The notes under the pieces: model-generated
Seen by the model: the letters and a program-made list of their open reading frames with translations, nothing else
The model's database searches: none
Told to the model about the DNA's origin: nothing
Made by a program: the position numbers and the translations under genes
In this document: positions 1-10,993 of the stretch, one piece after another
Layout: each line of letters opens with the position of its first letter
How positions within the stretch are numbered: the stretch's first letter is position 1
NCBI GenBank assembly: GCA_026874595.1
Contig: CM049310.1
Location: 81,516,556 to 81,580,555 of the forward strand
DNA from: Sipunculus nudus
Taxonomy: Eukaryota; Annelida; Sipuncula; Golfingiida; Sipunculidae
Length of the DNA: 64,000 nt
Direction: 5' to 3'

Positions 1-2800
1 TCTGAGTGCAGCAACAATTCTTAAAAATGACATGTATTTGATCTTGTCATTTAAGCCTTGCAAAGAAAAAATTAATAAACCGGAGTGTGGATAAAAAGCG
101 TGATCCGTCACTCCTGACCTCTGACCCTACATTCATGTTAATGTCTGCCCATCGCGGCCTCTTCGCTACAGTGTCGCGGATTCAATACTTATTTAATTTG
201 CTCCTGCGGCATGCCATGATTTCGGGTAGGGTCATTTGACAAGAGAGAGTGCAAAACCGTATTAAACCAGCTATTTGTCTCAAAGTAGATGGTACAGGGC
301 TCTAGGGTCGCCACCATTTCCAGAACTCCCCATCAGAGAGCGTTGATGTGAGTCTTCTGTAATAGGAAAAACCTGCCTTTTTTTAACCTGTGTGATTGGC
401 GTCGCCTAGAAAGCAGAACCAAGCGGTATCGAGTAATGGACTGGTCATGACAGAACACATAAACAATCCACACGTTTGTAATTCGTACACTAGATATCTC
501 CAATAAATGTATTGTGGATTCAGAATTGTTCGCTGGGTTTTTATTTTCGGGGAATGCATAGGTAGCATTATCCACGAAATTAAAAATTCTTCGATCATTA
601 GAGAAGTTTGTTGAGATATATCCACGAATTTGTACCAACGTTTAAGAAAAGTGAGTCGACACTTAAGTCGTTGAGCCATTCGCTTGCACCAAGTTTGCGT
701 TAAACTGACATTAGATTTAATGTTTTTTAAGTAAAACAGGAACACATTGAATGCATTTCTTATAAAAATGGTATTTGGTTTATTTTCAGGCCTTTTATCT
801 ATTAGATTTTATACATATAACTAGACTTTGATAATTTAACTAAAATCTATCAATCCACGAAAGTTTTAACTCTAGGAATAGTATTTCATGTCAAAACCAC
901 GATATTTCGAACCCACACTATTTTCTGAATTCATAGTATAAAGGTGATATCAGCAAATGACATCAATCAGTTGTAAACTCAAGTTCGATTATTGAAACAA
1001 ATTTTTAATCGATTATTTATCGATTATTTGATGTACTTTCGATATTACCGTAACTAATACCCAAACTGAAGATTCAGTGAATTCAGTCTGATTTAAAACA
1101 CTGAAATTCCAAGGTAACGTCTGTAGTAAAATGCTGTTTACTTTGTGTTTAAATGCTCGCTACTATGTGTCCAGTGTTCCATACATGTCTCTGCATAATA
1201 ACTGAGATTGCGTCTTTGCGTTGTTTGATATTAATTATGGAAAAATGCAACAAATCTAAAAAAAAACACGACCAATCAACGAAATAATCGATTTATTGGT
1301 ACACCACTTATATCAGTGAGAGAAATTAACTTCGTGGTGACAGGGAATTTATATTGAGAAAAAGTTTTACACATTTGTATGAAGAATGAGGATCGAGGCC
1401 ACAGGTTAACATGGCGGTTAGTCTGATATTGGCTGAAAACTAAACTTGATAATATAAAATAGTGTCTAAAGACTCCACACTCAATACCTATACATGGACG
1501 AATCGATGTTTTAGCTGTTTTAATGAATAAAACAAATGAGAAATATTATCATCATACCTGAATGAACATACTCCTAACAACACGGAATGTATCAACACGA
1601 GCATTTACTTATGCAACACCATCTTTTTTGAACGGACTGATTGGTGACATTAGGACAGCTGACTGACCATTTTTAAAAAGGAGTGAAACCCATTACTTTT
1701 TTTGGCTAGTGTCGGACTAGTTTTTGAAATATGATTTTTATTTGTCATTACATATGTGAAGATTTTAAATGCTTAGTATCTTGAGATTAATGTTATTATT
1801 TACCATTTTTTAATGTTCATTTTACCTACTTTTTTATTGATTTGTAAACCGCTGTCATGTGTTGCGTCAGATGTATAGGCTGTATAATTAGACTAATAAA
1901 CTATAACATAACTACATTGGAAAATTACTACCACATCTTGAAAACAATTATAAAAAATAGCGCCTCAACAAAATTACCCTCCTATCATAACTAGACAGCT
2001 CCTCCCAAGCCCAGATTAAACCAATTTTTCTTCTGAGCTGGCGTAGCGCAAAGTAATTTTCTGCAGGTAATTTTTGCAGAGTGAGTGTCCTGCGCTGTCC
2101 TCAATTTCGCGATAAAACCGCTGTAGTTGACAGCTCGTCGGTATATTTTACAATACCTACGGGACTGCATTCACTGCGGAGCTGCAATCAGTCACCATTG
2201 TTGACTTTGTAAAACATGAACTGTTCCCCAGGAATCGTCTAAATCAATGCAATGCTTGTGAATTACTCATGATTTGTGGAACATAAATTTGAAGGAAAAC
2301 TTGATTTTAGGCGATAGATATTTTACTATTGTTTGCGTTAACATAAATAATCATAGTGTGATGAAACATGTGACAACCAGCCGTGGTGAACTGTACAAAA
2401 GGGTAAATATCCAACATTTTGATTTTTTACATTATGCAAAAGCACCCAAAAGAACCCTAGATCTTTAATACAGATCTTTGACAATCTTGTAACCTCTTAA
2501 TTTTTCAAAATTTACAATTCACAAGAATAAAAATTCAACAGAAGCTATTATTTTCTGTTCCAGTATGCACAAAGGCATTCCCATGTGCGCAATTTTATGT
2601 GGTGTATGAAATTAAATATTGATATATCACTGATCAAAGTTCATTTATATCAGACATTATTAAACTTAGGTCCGTATTAAAAGTTTTCAATATATGTAAA
2701 TATTGTTTCCAGGATGATTTTTGTTGATTTTATTCGTGGTTTCAAATTTCAGATATTGAATCTCAAAATATAAAGAAAACTGCAGGTTTAGTTATCTAAT
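1..2800. other. AT-rich noncoding DNA, nothing recognised
   Basis: Both strands are dense with stop codons and only short frames without domain character are open. I see no repeats, RNA genes or splice patterns that I can support here. Confidence 0.6.
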
Positions 2801-2802
2801 AG

Positions 2803-2970
2803 AGCTGGGTGATGCAATGGATAGGGCGATGGGCTTGTGACCGCATGGTTGTGGGTTCGAGTCCCGTTCAGAAATCATTCCGCGCTAATAAGCCTGGCAA
2901 AAGTCTTTACCACAAGAGTGCGCCCACTCCACTAAGAATCGAATGGATACTGTTCATGGATGGCAGGCTA
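2803..2970 (+). mobile_element. tRNA-derived SINE, family S1 copy 1
   Basis: A tRNA-like head has an A-box-like GATGCAATGGATAGGGCG and a perfect B box GGTTCGAGTCC at 2854-2864, followed by an unrelated body. The body segment TACCACAAGAGTGCGCCCAC near 2919 recurs in reverse at 59.1 kb and in part at 47.1 kb, which defines a family. It is not a tRNA gene because no acceptor stem or 3' half can be folded. Confidence 0.65.
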
Positions 2971-4619
2971 ATGTAGACCGAATAATGTTCTCGCACCTGT
3001 TATATATGCTTGGGTTCTATCCTCCCCAGGGATCCGAGAAAAGCCACAAGAAGGCAGAGTGTAATGTGGGACAAAACTGACATTGTCGGTGATATCAGAC
3101 TATAATGTCAAACTTTTTATTTATTTAACATACGTGTTTTGCTTGGTACTGTGTTTAATATGACGATCGTAAAAAAAATATAATTTTCAGAAAGTTTAAG
3201 ATTGTTGGTATAGGAATAATTTTTGCTGTAATAAGAGTCGCTCCGTGATTCCGACGTCGGTATTGCTCTCACATTGTGTGTTTCAACCAAATAAATTTCA
3301 GAGCAATGTTCTGAGTCTAACTTTTTTCAAGCAAGCTTCGGAAATGATTTGATCCTCACGTTTTCTCACTTTTCCTTGCTATATTTAGCAATGATTTCAC
3401 GGAATAGATCTTCTGAAAGAATGTCGTCCCAACTGCCTAATGGGGAAAGTTTGGTTAAATATATGATCAAGCCTACAGAAGATTAATTTAAAGTGATAAC
3501 CGAAATAGAAACAAACACGAACAGGATACACGATACAATCCAAAAACATTTAAAATTCTACACCCATAAAAAAAAACAGGAAAACTCTGCTTCTATACAT
3601 ATTACGCAATTCCGAAAGCAATTTAAACGACTTAGAGGCATGGTTTCATGTGTTTATTAATATATTTATATGTACAACAGTTTGTAATAATATATCCTGT
3701 CAGGTTTGAGTAGTTTTCATCGTTATCAATACCCGTGAAACACCAAATAGGCCGAAACAAATTAGTTGTTCTAAGAGTTCGGGGCTCCCGGTTTTTTTTA
3801 ATATGTTTTTATTTACTAACGAGGACAATGATAATGATAATGATAATGATAATGATGCTTATTGATTGACTTGCTGCAGTCTTAAAGATATAAAAAAACG
3901 GGATAAATGTTTCATATTGTTTATTTGTATATTTCAAGAATGGAAGCGAAACTTCCGTATTTTTTCTGAATAGCCAACGGGCATCAAGTCTGGACCAAAA
4001 AAAATTAAAAAAAAAAAAAAAAACAAACAAACAAACAAAGTCGCCCGCTGTTACCATACATTTTGTCCTAAGAGTCCGTGGAACAATATATTCGGCATGG
4101 CCTAACGTGACCTGGAGTAGTTCACTAGTAAATAGCAGTCATATATCATTTAGCGTAATGTGAGATCTCTTTGTGTTAGGTTTTCATTATGACAGGCAGA
4201 GAAAGGGATTCGTCTCCTAATGATCCTATAACGTTTTTTCCGCTTCAAATGAAATTTTAATTTTCTAAATATTTCGTGTATGGATAAACATTCCATTTCA
4301 TGGTTCGACATTAAAGGCTGACGGATCGGAATACACTCGTTGGACTGATGATAGAGTATTTTTATACATCTGGTTGGAGATTTCAAATCACCTCGCTCTC
4401 AGATTGTATGATGGTAAAGGTCACTAGACTTTACACTTGAACAGAGATAAACCACTGAAAGCCACAATTTCATGCAAGAATTATATTCCGTTTTCAGACA
4501 TTGTGATGAAAAAGGTATCAAAACACTGCCCTAACCAAACTTCTACTACAATCAAAATGTCTATTGATTATTACACAATATGGTCTTCAGATAATTAAGC
4601 ATTTTGATGAGATATTCTT

Positions 4620-4620
<1 letters not shown>
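2971..4620. other. Noncoding DNA with small simple repeats
   Basis: This stretch holds a hexanucleotide AATGAT run at 3826-3856 and an A-run followed by (AAAC)n at about 4005-4039. The minus-strand open frames here come from these low-complexity tracts. Nothing else is recognised. Confidence 0.5.

Positions 4621-4621
<1 letters not shown>

Positions 4622-4680
<59 letters not shown>
4622..4680. repeat. (AT)n microsatellite
   Basis: About 59 bp of nearly perfect alternating A/T. It abuts directly the TGTTACGG end of the adjacent repeat. Confidence 0.95.
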
Positions 4681-4684
<4 letters not shown>

Positions 4685-4917
4685 ACGGAACCTAATATAA
4701 ACAGATCATGTATGCGTGATGAACACAAATGTTGTAATGGAGATAAAAAATCAGATTCTGTAACACTAGGCAGCGGGAAATGTCTAGGGGAATGAATTAA
4801 GAAGTCAGTGGTTTTTTGTTAAGAAATAACTATGATTTATTCTTAAAACAAACCTAACAATACAAAACACTAAATCAATACAATTATACAGTAAAACAGC
4901 GTTATAGCAACAAGTAA
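4681..4917 (+). mobile_element. TGTTACGG-ended interspersed repeat, copy 1 (possible solo LTR)
   Basis: It begins TGTTACGGAACC and contains the landmarks CAGATTCTGTAACACTAGGC, GTCTAGGGGAATGAAT, AAGAAGTCAGTGG and CTAAATCAATACAA. All of these recur in the same order at 47956 (plus) and 61953 down to 61647 (minus). No coding sequence is present. TG at the start and a poly(A)-signal-like AATGAATTAA/AATGAATAAA inside suggest an LTR, but this copy has no clear matching 3' end. Confidence 0.6.
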
Positions 4918-4979
4918 ATATGATCACACAGAAAGATAATGGTACAGTACCTCAATACCTCCACCCAAAAAAAAATGAA

Positions 4980-5385
4980 GGTATGAAGTACATGCACTCA
5001 GTGTACTGATGTAATCAATATATAGCTCTTGAAAAATCGAAATTAGATTTAGGAGATGAAAAGAAAGTGTGAGTCCTTGATGAGGTAAGCAAAAATGAAA
5101 GTACAACAATCTTTGATGTGCCTTGGGGATTTAATTAGATATTTTTAATTCACACTGTGTCATTTTGCACTCTGTTTACCTGAGATCGAAATTTTAATGA
5201 CTAGCACGTATGATTAAGGTATGAAGCTGGTACATGCTGGTAAATGTACTGGATAAAAAAAAGTGAGAGTATTTGATGAGGGAAGCAAAATTTAGATTAG
5301 AAATTTTTAATTCACACTGTGTTATGCATCACTCTGTCTTACCTGAGATAGGTATTTTAATGACCAGCACGTATGATTAGGGTCC
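4980..5385 (+). repeat. Diverged tandem duplication (about 240 + 165 bp)
   Basis: Two unequal units share, in order, GTATGAAG, TTGATGAGG(T/G)AAGCAAAA, TTTTTAATTCACACTGTGT, CTGAGAT and the ending CAGCACGTATGATTA (TAGCACGTATGATTA in unit 1). Unit 1 covers about 4980-5218 and unit 2 about 5219-5385, with unit 2 shorter through internal deletion. Confidence 0.7.
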
Positions 5386-6900
5386 GCTTGTTTGGCAAAA
5401 GATCAATGAACTCTTGATCGGAAAAGTGTCGCAGCAGTAAAAGCAAGCTGGATAAAATCGCAATGTGTTATTAAAAACGTCCGTGTTTTGCCGGTTCGAT
5501 ACGTGGCAGTTAAAATGCCAGAGTCGTGAAGCATCCGATGTATTCCCTCGAGTCCGCTTTTTAATTTCTCTCTGTTTTGTTTGCTTGCGCCTCTACGTCA
5601 TCCGTAAAACTGAAACACCTTTTTTGAATATAGATTATTCATTTATTCCGGGAGGTCTGATATTTTTAAAGTCCCTTTTCTTTTATGAATACCAATTTAG
5701 ATTTTTACCACAGGCAACTAAAATGGCATTTAATAGAATGCACACTTCTGCCAAAGAAAATAGATAAAATAAAATCAGCCCTTCCGACCCTTACTTAAAC
5801 GTTATGGTATCTTTTCTTCTTCATTCCATCCCTCCACTTACCTCAGTGGAAGTCGCCACAGCAGTTTTTGCATGATACTGCCACAAGACAAAGAAACGAG
5901 GGGAAAAATAAGAATATATGAAAGATGTAAAAATGAACAATTTAAAACCTTGTTGTGAAGCGCTATCCCGCATAACGACCAATATATAAGACAATCTGAT
6001 CACTATATTTTGTGAGATTGCGTGCTCGACAGAACTTAATTATTTATTATAACATCGCCTGACTGTCGCGGAGATCAATTTACTCTGCTAATAGGAAGTC
6101 AGACGACAACGTTCGGGCTTTCGTGGGCACATTGACTTGTTATCCTTCGTTTCTGCATGGAGTTTCTCGTTGATGTATGGCGAAAAGCACAAATGCTGAC
6201 TCCCGCAGGGCATGACAGACATATTCTAAATATAAGTTTTTCATCTGCTTTTGGCAAAAATTCTTCTTATCTTGTCATACGCTCAAGCCGTTTGACCTTA
6301 GCAAACCCCATCAGTTTAAGTAGAAAAATCAATTGAATGGAAAATGAGTGTCCCCTTATAACTCTGGTTGGTGCGCGTGACCTGGACTCCTGATTATGAG
6401 GAGTTATTCATTCCTGTGGCGTTGATTCGTTTAGGCTGATTGATGTATAGGACCATTCGCTTCTTGCTGTAGATGCTTCCACTTGTCACATATAGGCTTA
6501 CCTTCTATTTTTATATTACATTTAAAATAAAGATATTAAAAAAGGCAAACCTTTATTACCAAATAAAGTTTGACGTTTCTTCCTACCAACCACGTGAGAA
6601 GAAATGTTTTTAAGTGCTTGTCAAATAAAATGTTTTAATCTAATTAAAAAGTAAATGTATTTATTTCTTGGAATATAAATGCAAAATATAGTTCGAAATT
6701 ATGCACACATATTCTAATTTTATAAAATTATTAATTGTGATTCAGACGCATTTAAAATAAACATTTATATAATTAAAACATAAGATTCATTTTTAAGTCA
6801 AGATTTGACACCGTGTGGATAAGTTCCCGGGTTATTTTGCGCGTCCCAATCTTAAGGATTTGAAAGTTGATTAAGTTTAAATAATTATTTATTAATTATT
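5386..6900. other. Noncoding DNA upstream of the GPCR exon
   Basis: No promoter motif, gene or repeat can be supported. Any first exon of the GPCR transcript would have to lie here or further upstream, but no donor/acceptor pair is convincing. Confidence 0.5.
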
Positions 6901-6901
6901 T

Positions 6902-6921
6902 ATTATGTTTTCGTCTTTCAG
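6902..6921 (+). other. Probable 3' splice site opening the GPCR-containing exon
   Basis: A T/C-rich run ends in TTTCAG at 6916-6921, about 300 bp upstream of the GPCR start, giving a plausible acceptor for a 5' UTR intron. Intronless-CDS receptors of this type commonly have upstream noncoding exons. No matching donor or promoter could be identified upstream, so this is inference from a consensus alone. Confidence 0.35.
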
Positions 6922-6946
6922 ACAAACCATAGGACAGTCGACCATT

Positions 6947-7033
6947 ATGAAGTCACCATGGAAACGTTTCACCTGTCTGCTTCATTGTCATCATTGTGAT
7001 CAACATCCGGACTGTGACATGATAAGAGACTGA
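6947..7033 (+). promoter_or_regulatory. Upstream ORF (28 codons) in the presumed GPCR 5' leader
   Basis: ATG at 6947 opens a 28-codon frame, rich in Cys and His, that stops with TGA at 7031-7033. A second overlapping uORF of 13 codons starts at 6958, with a good CCATGG context. If transcription covers this segment, both would tend to reduce initiation at the GPCR ATG at 7220. Whether it is transcribed is not shown by the sequence. Confidence 0.3.
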
Positions 7034-7219
7034 TATATCAAATTTTTAATCACACTCGTGTTCGTCTGAGAAATCTGATCGTCTCAACAAGGCGACTAAT
7101 CGGATACACCTTGTTGTGTTTCAATTGTGTTTATATATTACGATACCAAAGTGACAAAGTTTATGCGAGGAACTTTTAGAATCTGTGTCGGACTTTGAGG
7201 TAGCAGCCATCTTGAAAAG

Positions 7220-8509
7220 ATGAACAGTTCAGCAACGCAGGCCAAAAGCGATTACGACACATTGGATTTTCTTAATACCAGCGGTGATCAAAGTTATAAC
7301 ATTACAGGCCAACGGTACGCCATGCCCAGCACGCCGTCAGGAACATGGCTGACGCGAGAGGCGCAAACAGCTTTCAGAGTGATGACGTCAGCAATATGCC
7401 TGACTGGTATCGTCGGGAATATAATGAATCTAATGGTGTTGACTCGTAGGCGCATGCGCAAACTTGACGGCGCCAAAGAAGGCGGGGTTCATTATGGACT
7501 TGTAAATCTTGCCTTCTCGGATCTTCTTGTCGTGGTTACCTTGTTGCCAAACACATTTCAACCGGATTCCGTGCCTCTGTTTGACAGTAAAGGATTTTGG
7601 ATGTATTATGGGATGTACGGCTCCGCCATCATCTCAGTGTTTATATTTACGAGTACCTGGTTAACGGTTACCATGGCAACATTACGATATTTTGCTATAG
7701 TGCATCCGTTCTTTCTGAAACGTATAAACGTGACCCGCTGGGCCAATGTGGCGTACTGTCTCGTTTACTTCGTCAGTGTTGGAGTTAACCTGCCTCTGTT
7801 CTGGCAACTTAAGTCTGTTGAATTGCGCACTAACGTAAGTGTGCATTACATGATAGACGTCGGTCACATGGACCAAAAGGAACCGAGGGGTGTAGCCTAT
7901 CAGATATTTCGAGCGATAATTGCCACTTTTGCGCCGACCGCCATACTGACATTTTGCAATTATAATCTCGTACAGGCGTTGAGAGAATCATACCGCCTTC
8001 ATCGGGAATTCCGTATACAAGCCAAGCAGAGTCAAGGGAACAACACGAGTTCTCGCGTGACTCTCACGTTGGCTATCATTGTCATGGCGTTCGTTGTATT
8101 AGTGGTTCCGTCACAGCTGCTTGATTTCTGTTCCATCTTCTTGAAGGGCGAAGAAGCAATGACGGAAAACTTCCTGCTCGCCAGGGCTGTTTGCAACCTC
8201 CTAGAGGTGTCCAATTTTGCCTTCAATTTTATTCTTTACTGCGCTGTAAACGCACATTTTAGAGCCATGTTACGGGAAATGGCAGTGTGCTTGAATCCAT
8301 TCTGGGACCAGGGCTACAGCCGAGCCAGAAGGGGGTCCTTCTCAATATTTTCTCCGTCAACTGTAACTGTGAGGAATTTCTTTAATGGAGGCTCCAAACG
8401 CAAAAGTGACACGTCCTCGTACGCTATGGATACAAATTGTCACCAGAGTTTGGTCGTTTTAACTGTCCCTTCTAAACAGTCGTCGGTCTCCAGGAGCCAG
8501 TCTGTGTGA
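7220..8509 (+). CDS. Rhodopsin-class (class A) neuropeptide G-protein-coupled receptor, FMRFamide/myosuppressin/sex-peptide-receptor-like
   Basis: A 429-residue open frame with seven hydrophobic segments at about residues 52-76, 91-111, 126-160, 172-195, 226-252, 279-306 and 318-343. Class A landmarks are visible: GN in TM1 (N67), LAFSD in TM2 (D101), WLTVTMATLRYFAIVHP at the end of TM3 (R156), a TM5 proline (P239), a TM6 proline (P297) and NFILY in TM7 (N336, Y340). A cysteine after helix 8 (C357) could be palmitoylated. The N-terminus has three N-glycosylation sequons (N2, N19, N27). The start is the first ATG after an in-frame TGA at 7196-7198 and has an A at -3. The WLTV..A..RY.A..HP signature recalls protostome peptide receptors of the myosuppressin/sex-peptide-receptor/FMRFamide group; that is family knowledge, and the ligand is unknown. 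Expected role: a plasma-membrane receptor for a neuropeptide, signalling through a heterotrimeric G protein. Oddities: L instead of D/E before R156, no CWxP in TM6, and no cysteine at the usual TM3/ECL2 disulphide positions. The CDS is unbroken by introns. Candidate poly(A) signals are ATTAAA at 9027 and AATAAA at 9229, both uncertain. Confidence 0.93.
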   Translation: MNSSATQAKSDYDTLDFLNTSGDQSYNITGQRYAMPSTPSGTWLTREAQTAFRVMTSAICLTGIVGNIMNLMVLTRRRMRKLDGAKEGGVHYGLVNLAFSDLLVVVTLLPNTFQPDSVPLFDSKGFWMYYGMYGSAIISVFIFTSTWLTVTMATLRYFAIVHPFFLKRINVTRWANVAYCLVYFVSVGVNLPLFWQLKSVELRTNVSVHYMIDVGHMDQKEPRGVAYQIFRAIIATFAPTAILTFCNYNLVQALRESYRLHREFRIQAKQSQGNNTSSRVTLTLAIIVMAFVVLVVPSQLLDFCSIFLKGEEAMTENFLLARAVCNLLEVSNFAFNFILYCAVNAHFRAMLREMAVCLNPFWDQGYSRARRGSFSIFSPSTVTVRNFFNGGSKRKSDTSSYAMDTNCHQSLVVLTVPSKQSSVSRSQSV

Positions 8510-10030
8510 AAACGCCATCAAAAACGCACATACGCACGTGTGATCAAAGTAAATTATCACTATGGCACATAATGTATATATTCATTTTTCTACCACACAC
8601 CCAAAAGTCGTATAATATGAAGAGCTTGTGAACGTGAAACCATTGTTACTTGTTTGATATAACTGAAGACTGGTTTTAAAATGAACTATCATGTATAACC
8701 TAAAAATTCATTTAATCAATGGAAATATCATCTTTGAGTATATAAAATGTAACATATAAGATGAAGTAATAAGAAAAAGGCCAAACTCTATACCATCACC
8801 ACAACAACCAATCTGGTAAAATAACAGAACATCCCTCTCTTTGATAAATGGATAGTACATACATTGGCCTTGTTGACGGAATGTAAAAATCAATGTCCCT
8901 CGCCTCGTTATAAGAACCCTCCCCCTCCCAGGATTCTAAATTTCTTCCGGAAATCCCCGCCCCCTTAGGACAAAGTGGAAAATTCCCCATCCCAGGATTA
9001 AATGATGTTATTCACTCCTACTGGATATTAAATGGATCACACGTCTTGGTTATACGAAAGCAAATTAATTTATTTGTCAAACCTTTGTTTTTCATAAATT
9101 TAATTTAATTCAAAACATTGGAATTACAAACATGGAAAAACGTTATATTTATGACGATTCAGTGAGACAATTGACGCATGCCATTTCCAAACATTTATAA
9201 ATCTGAGATGAATTACTGGAAGATTATTAATAAAAATGTTATTTGAGGGAGGAATTACCTTGAAATCCCTACTTTAAAGACTGTGTTTTATTTCCGTTAA
9301 AAAAGTGAAGGCAACCTAAGATTGTTTTTCCTGTTTCCTGTAGAACCCCAAATCCGCCCGTTGGTAAATATGAGGGAAATAAAAATATAAAGAAATGAAG
9401 TCTCTCATAAAATAAACCTTAAATTAACAAAACCGTTATCAACAGCTGCCTAAGTAATATGGTTTACCGACAAATGTATCGTCTGTATAATTGTGCTGGT
9501 AATCGTCTAATTTAGACAGTAGGGGATGCCTCTGCAATCATAGGAAGGGATTCTTGTGAAATTATACGATATGTTTAAGAGTTAATTAGGCATTATTAGT
9601 GCCTGGATTGACTGACTAGGGCCTTAGCTAGCCACCACTTTGACTTTAACAGGAAGAATGATGGCGGGATGTCATTACAGCTGAGAGCGATAGCGCTTTC
9701 TGTTAAAGGTTACGGCGTAGAACGTGTGTCTTAAAAATCCTTAAAAACTTGCAGCCGAGTGAGACGCTTGCTGAATAGTTTACTAAAGGTGTCAGCGACT
9801 CTTCATGTCCATTTATGTGCCTGTATCTCATTGTAAATAATAAAACGTCACCAGGAAATACGTTTTGTGGTGTTTTTTCCATTTGTACAGCAAACCTTAT
9901 ACCCTGGAATGCCACATGCATATATTACATTTTGACATTTTTTAACATCTTTGTAGTACATTTTGCAATATACGATCTGTCTTACATTTGCCCCTTTGGA
10001 GAATCCTAGTCGTCTGCTCCAGCCCTGAGT
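8510..10030. other. GPCR 3' flank and intergenic DNA
   Basis: The first several hundred bases are the likely 3' UTR, with ATTAAA at 9027-9032 and AATAAA at 9229-9234 as candidate signals. A C-rich patch lies at about 8919-8993. No other gene or repeat is recognised. Confidence 0.4.
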
Positions 10031-10034
10031 TAAC

Positions 10035-10140
10035 TGAATGGGGATCTCTGGTAGCTCTGTGGTGTATCAGACAGACAGCAATCGGCAGGTCTCGGGTTCG
10101 ATTCCCATCCGTAGTGAACCGACTCTTCTGTATATTTATT
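10035..10140 (+). mobile_element. tRNA-derived SINE head
   Basis: A perfect B box GGTTCGATTCC at 10095-10105 lies about 45 bp after an A-box-like GGTAGCTCTGTGGT at 10050. It runs directly into a long (CT)n tail. No intact tRNA can be folded, so I call it a SINE rather than a gene. Frames on either strand here are shadows of this element. Confidence 0.6.

Positions 10141-10146
<6 letters not shown>

Positions 10147-10205
<59 letters not shown>
10147..10205. repeat. (CT)n microsatellite at the SINE 3' end
   Basis: About 58 bp of uninterrupted CT. Its position suggests expansion from the SINE tail. Confidence 0.95.
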
Positions 10206-10207
<2 letters not shown>

Positions 10208-10775
10208 GCATGCAGAGTGGATAATCGTATTATTTCGTGGAAATCATAATAGCAATGATAAACCACCAAAGTTGCCTTTTCTTTCAAAATGCTCATTCCT
10301 AAGGTCCCACCCTGGCCACCCTGTTGTTTATACGTATCTAAATACATATGAATTATCGACTTTTGAATTATCTATACAGAACTTAAGGTATAGACCGGAT
10401 AAGTATAGTATTTAGTTTCTTTGGATTTCAGACAACCACTTTAACGCTTATGGCTGACTTTCTTTTATAATTACCTTAACATTATAAATGAATAATCGTT
10501 TTTGATATTAAGTATAGATTTCAGACAACCACTCTAAAAATAAACAAATAAAAAGAAGTTGATGTAGTACTATATCATGTATATTTATTTGTCATAATAA
10601 GACAATCATGATTCGCAAAAAAAAACCCCAGTAAACAATAAACCTATTATGTAAGCGTTCAAGTGGACCTCTGACAATCCATTATGCCACCATGCTATGT
10701 GTATCGTGACACATTAGTGAATAGGTGTCGTTAACTTCATTTTGACAAATAGCGTTTCACTTGACATGTTGTATT

Positions 10776-10993
10776 CAGGCGCGGATCCAGGATTATTTTG
10801 CAGAGAGGGGTCAACGGGTGTCATGTATTAATTGTCTAAAAAAAGGATCGATGGTTAGGAGCAGGGGAGGGGGGTCTCGAACCCCAAAACCCCCTGTCAT
10901 GCATGAGATTTGTCTAAACAAAAAGTCGTTGGTTGAGAGCAAAGGGGGGGGGGGTCTCGACCCCTAAAGCCCCCCCCCCCGTATCCGCGCCTG
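10776..10993. mobile_element. MITE with CAGGCGCGGAT terminal inverted repeats (hAT-like), copy 1
   Basis: The ends are CAGGCGCGGATCC and, inverted, ATCCGCGCCTG. The flanks TGTATT and TGTATC look like an imperfect target duplication. Inside are two diverged units of about 75 bp, each with a G-run next to GTCTCGA(A/C)CCC. There is no coding capacity. CAGGG/CAGGC-type ends are typical of hAT elements; the superfamily call is inference. Confidence 0.6.

Noticed and set aside
10095-10105. tRNA gene suggested by a perfect B box
   Set aside because: No matching acceptor or anticodon stem could be drawn; the context is a SINE with a microsatellite tail. The same holds for 2854, 16257, 25886 and 37446.
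9942-10415. Frames with Arg-Glu or Ser-Leu repeats
   Set aside because: Produced by the (CT)n tract and the adjoining SINE.
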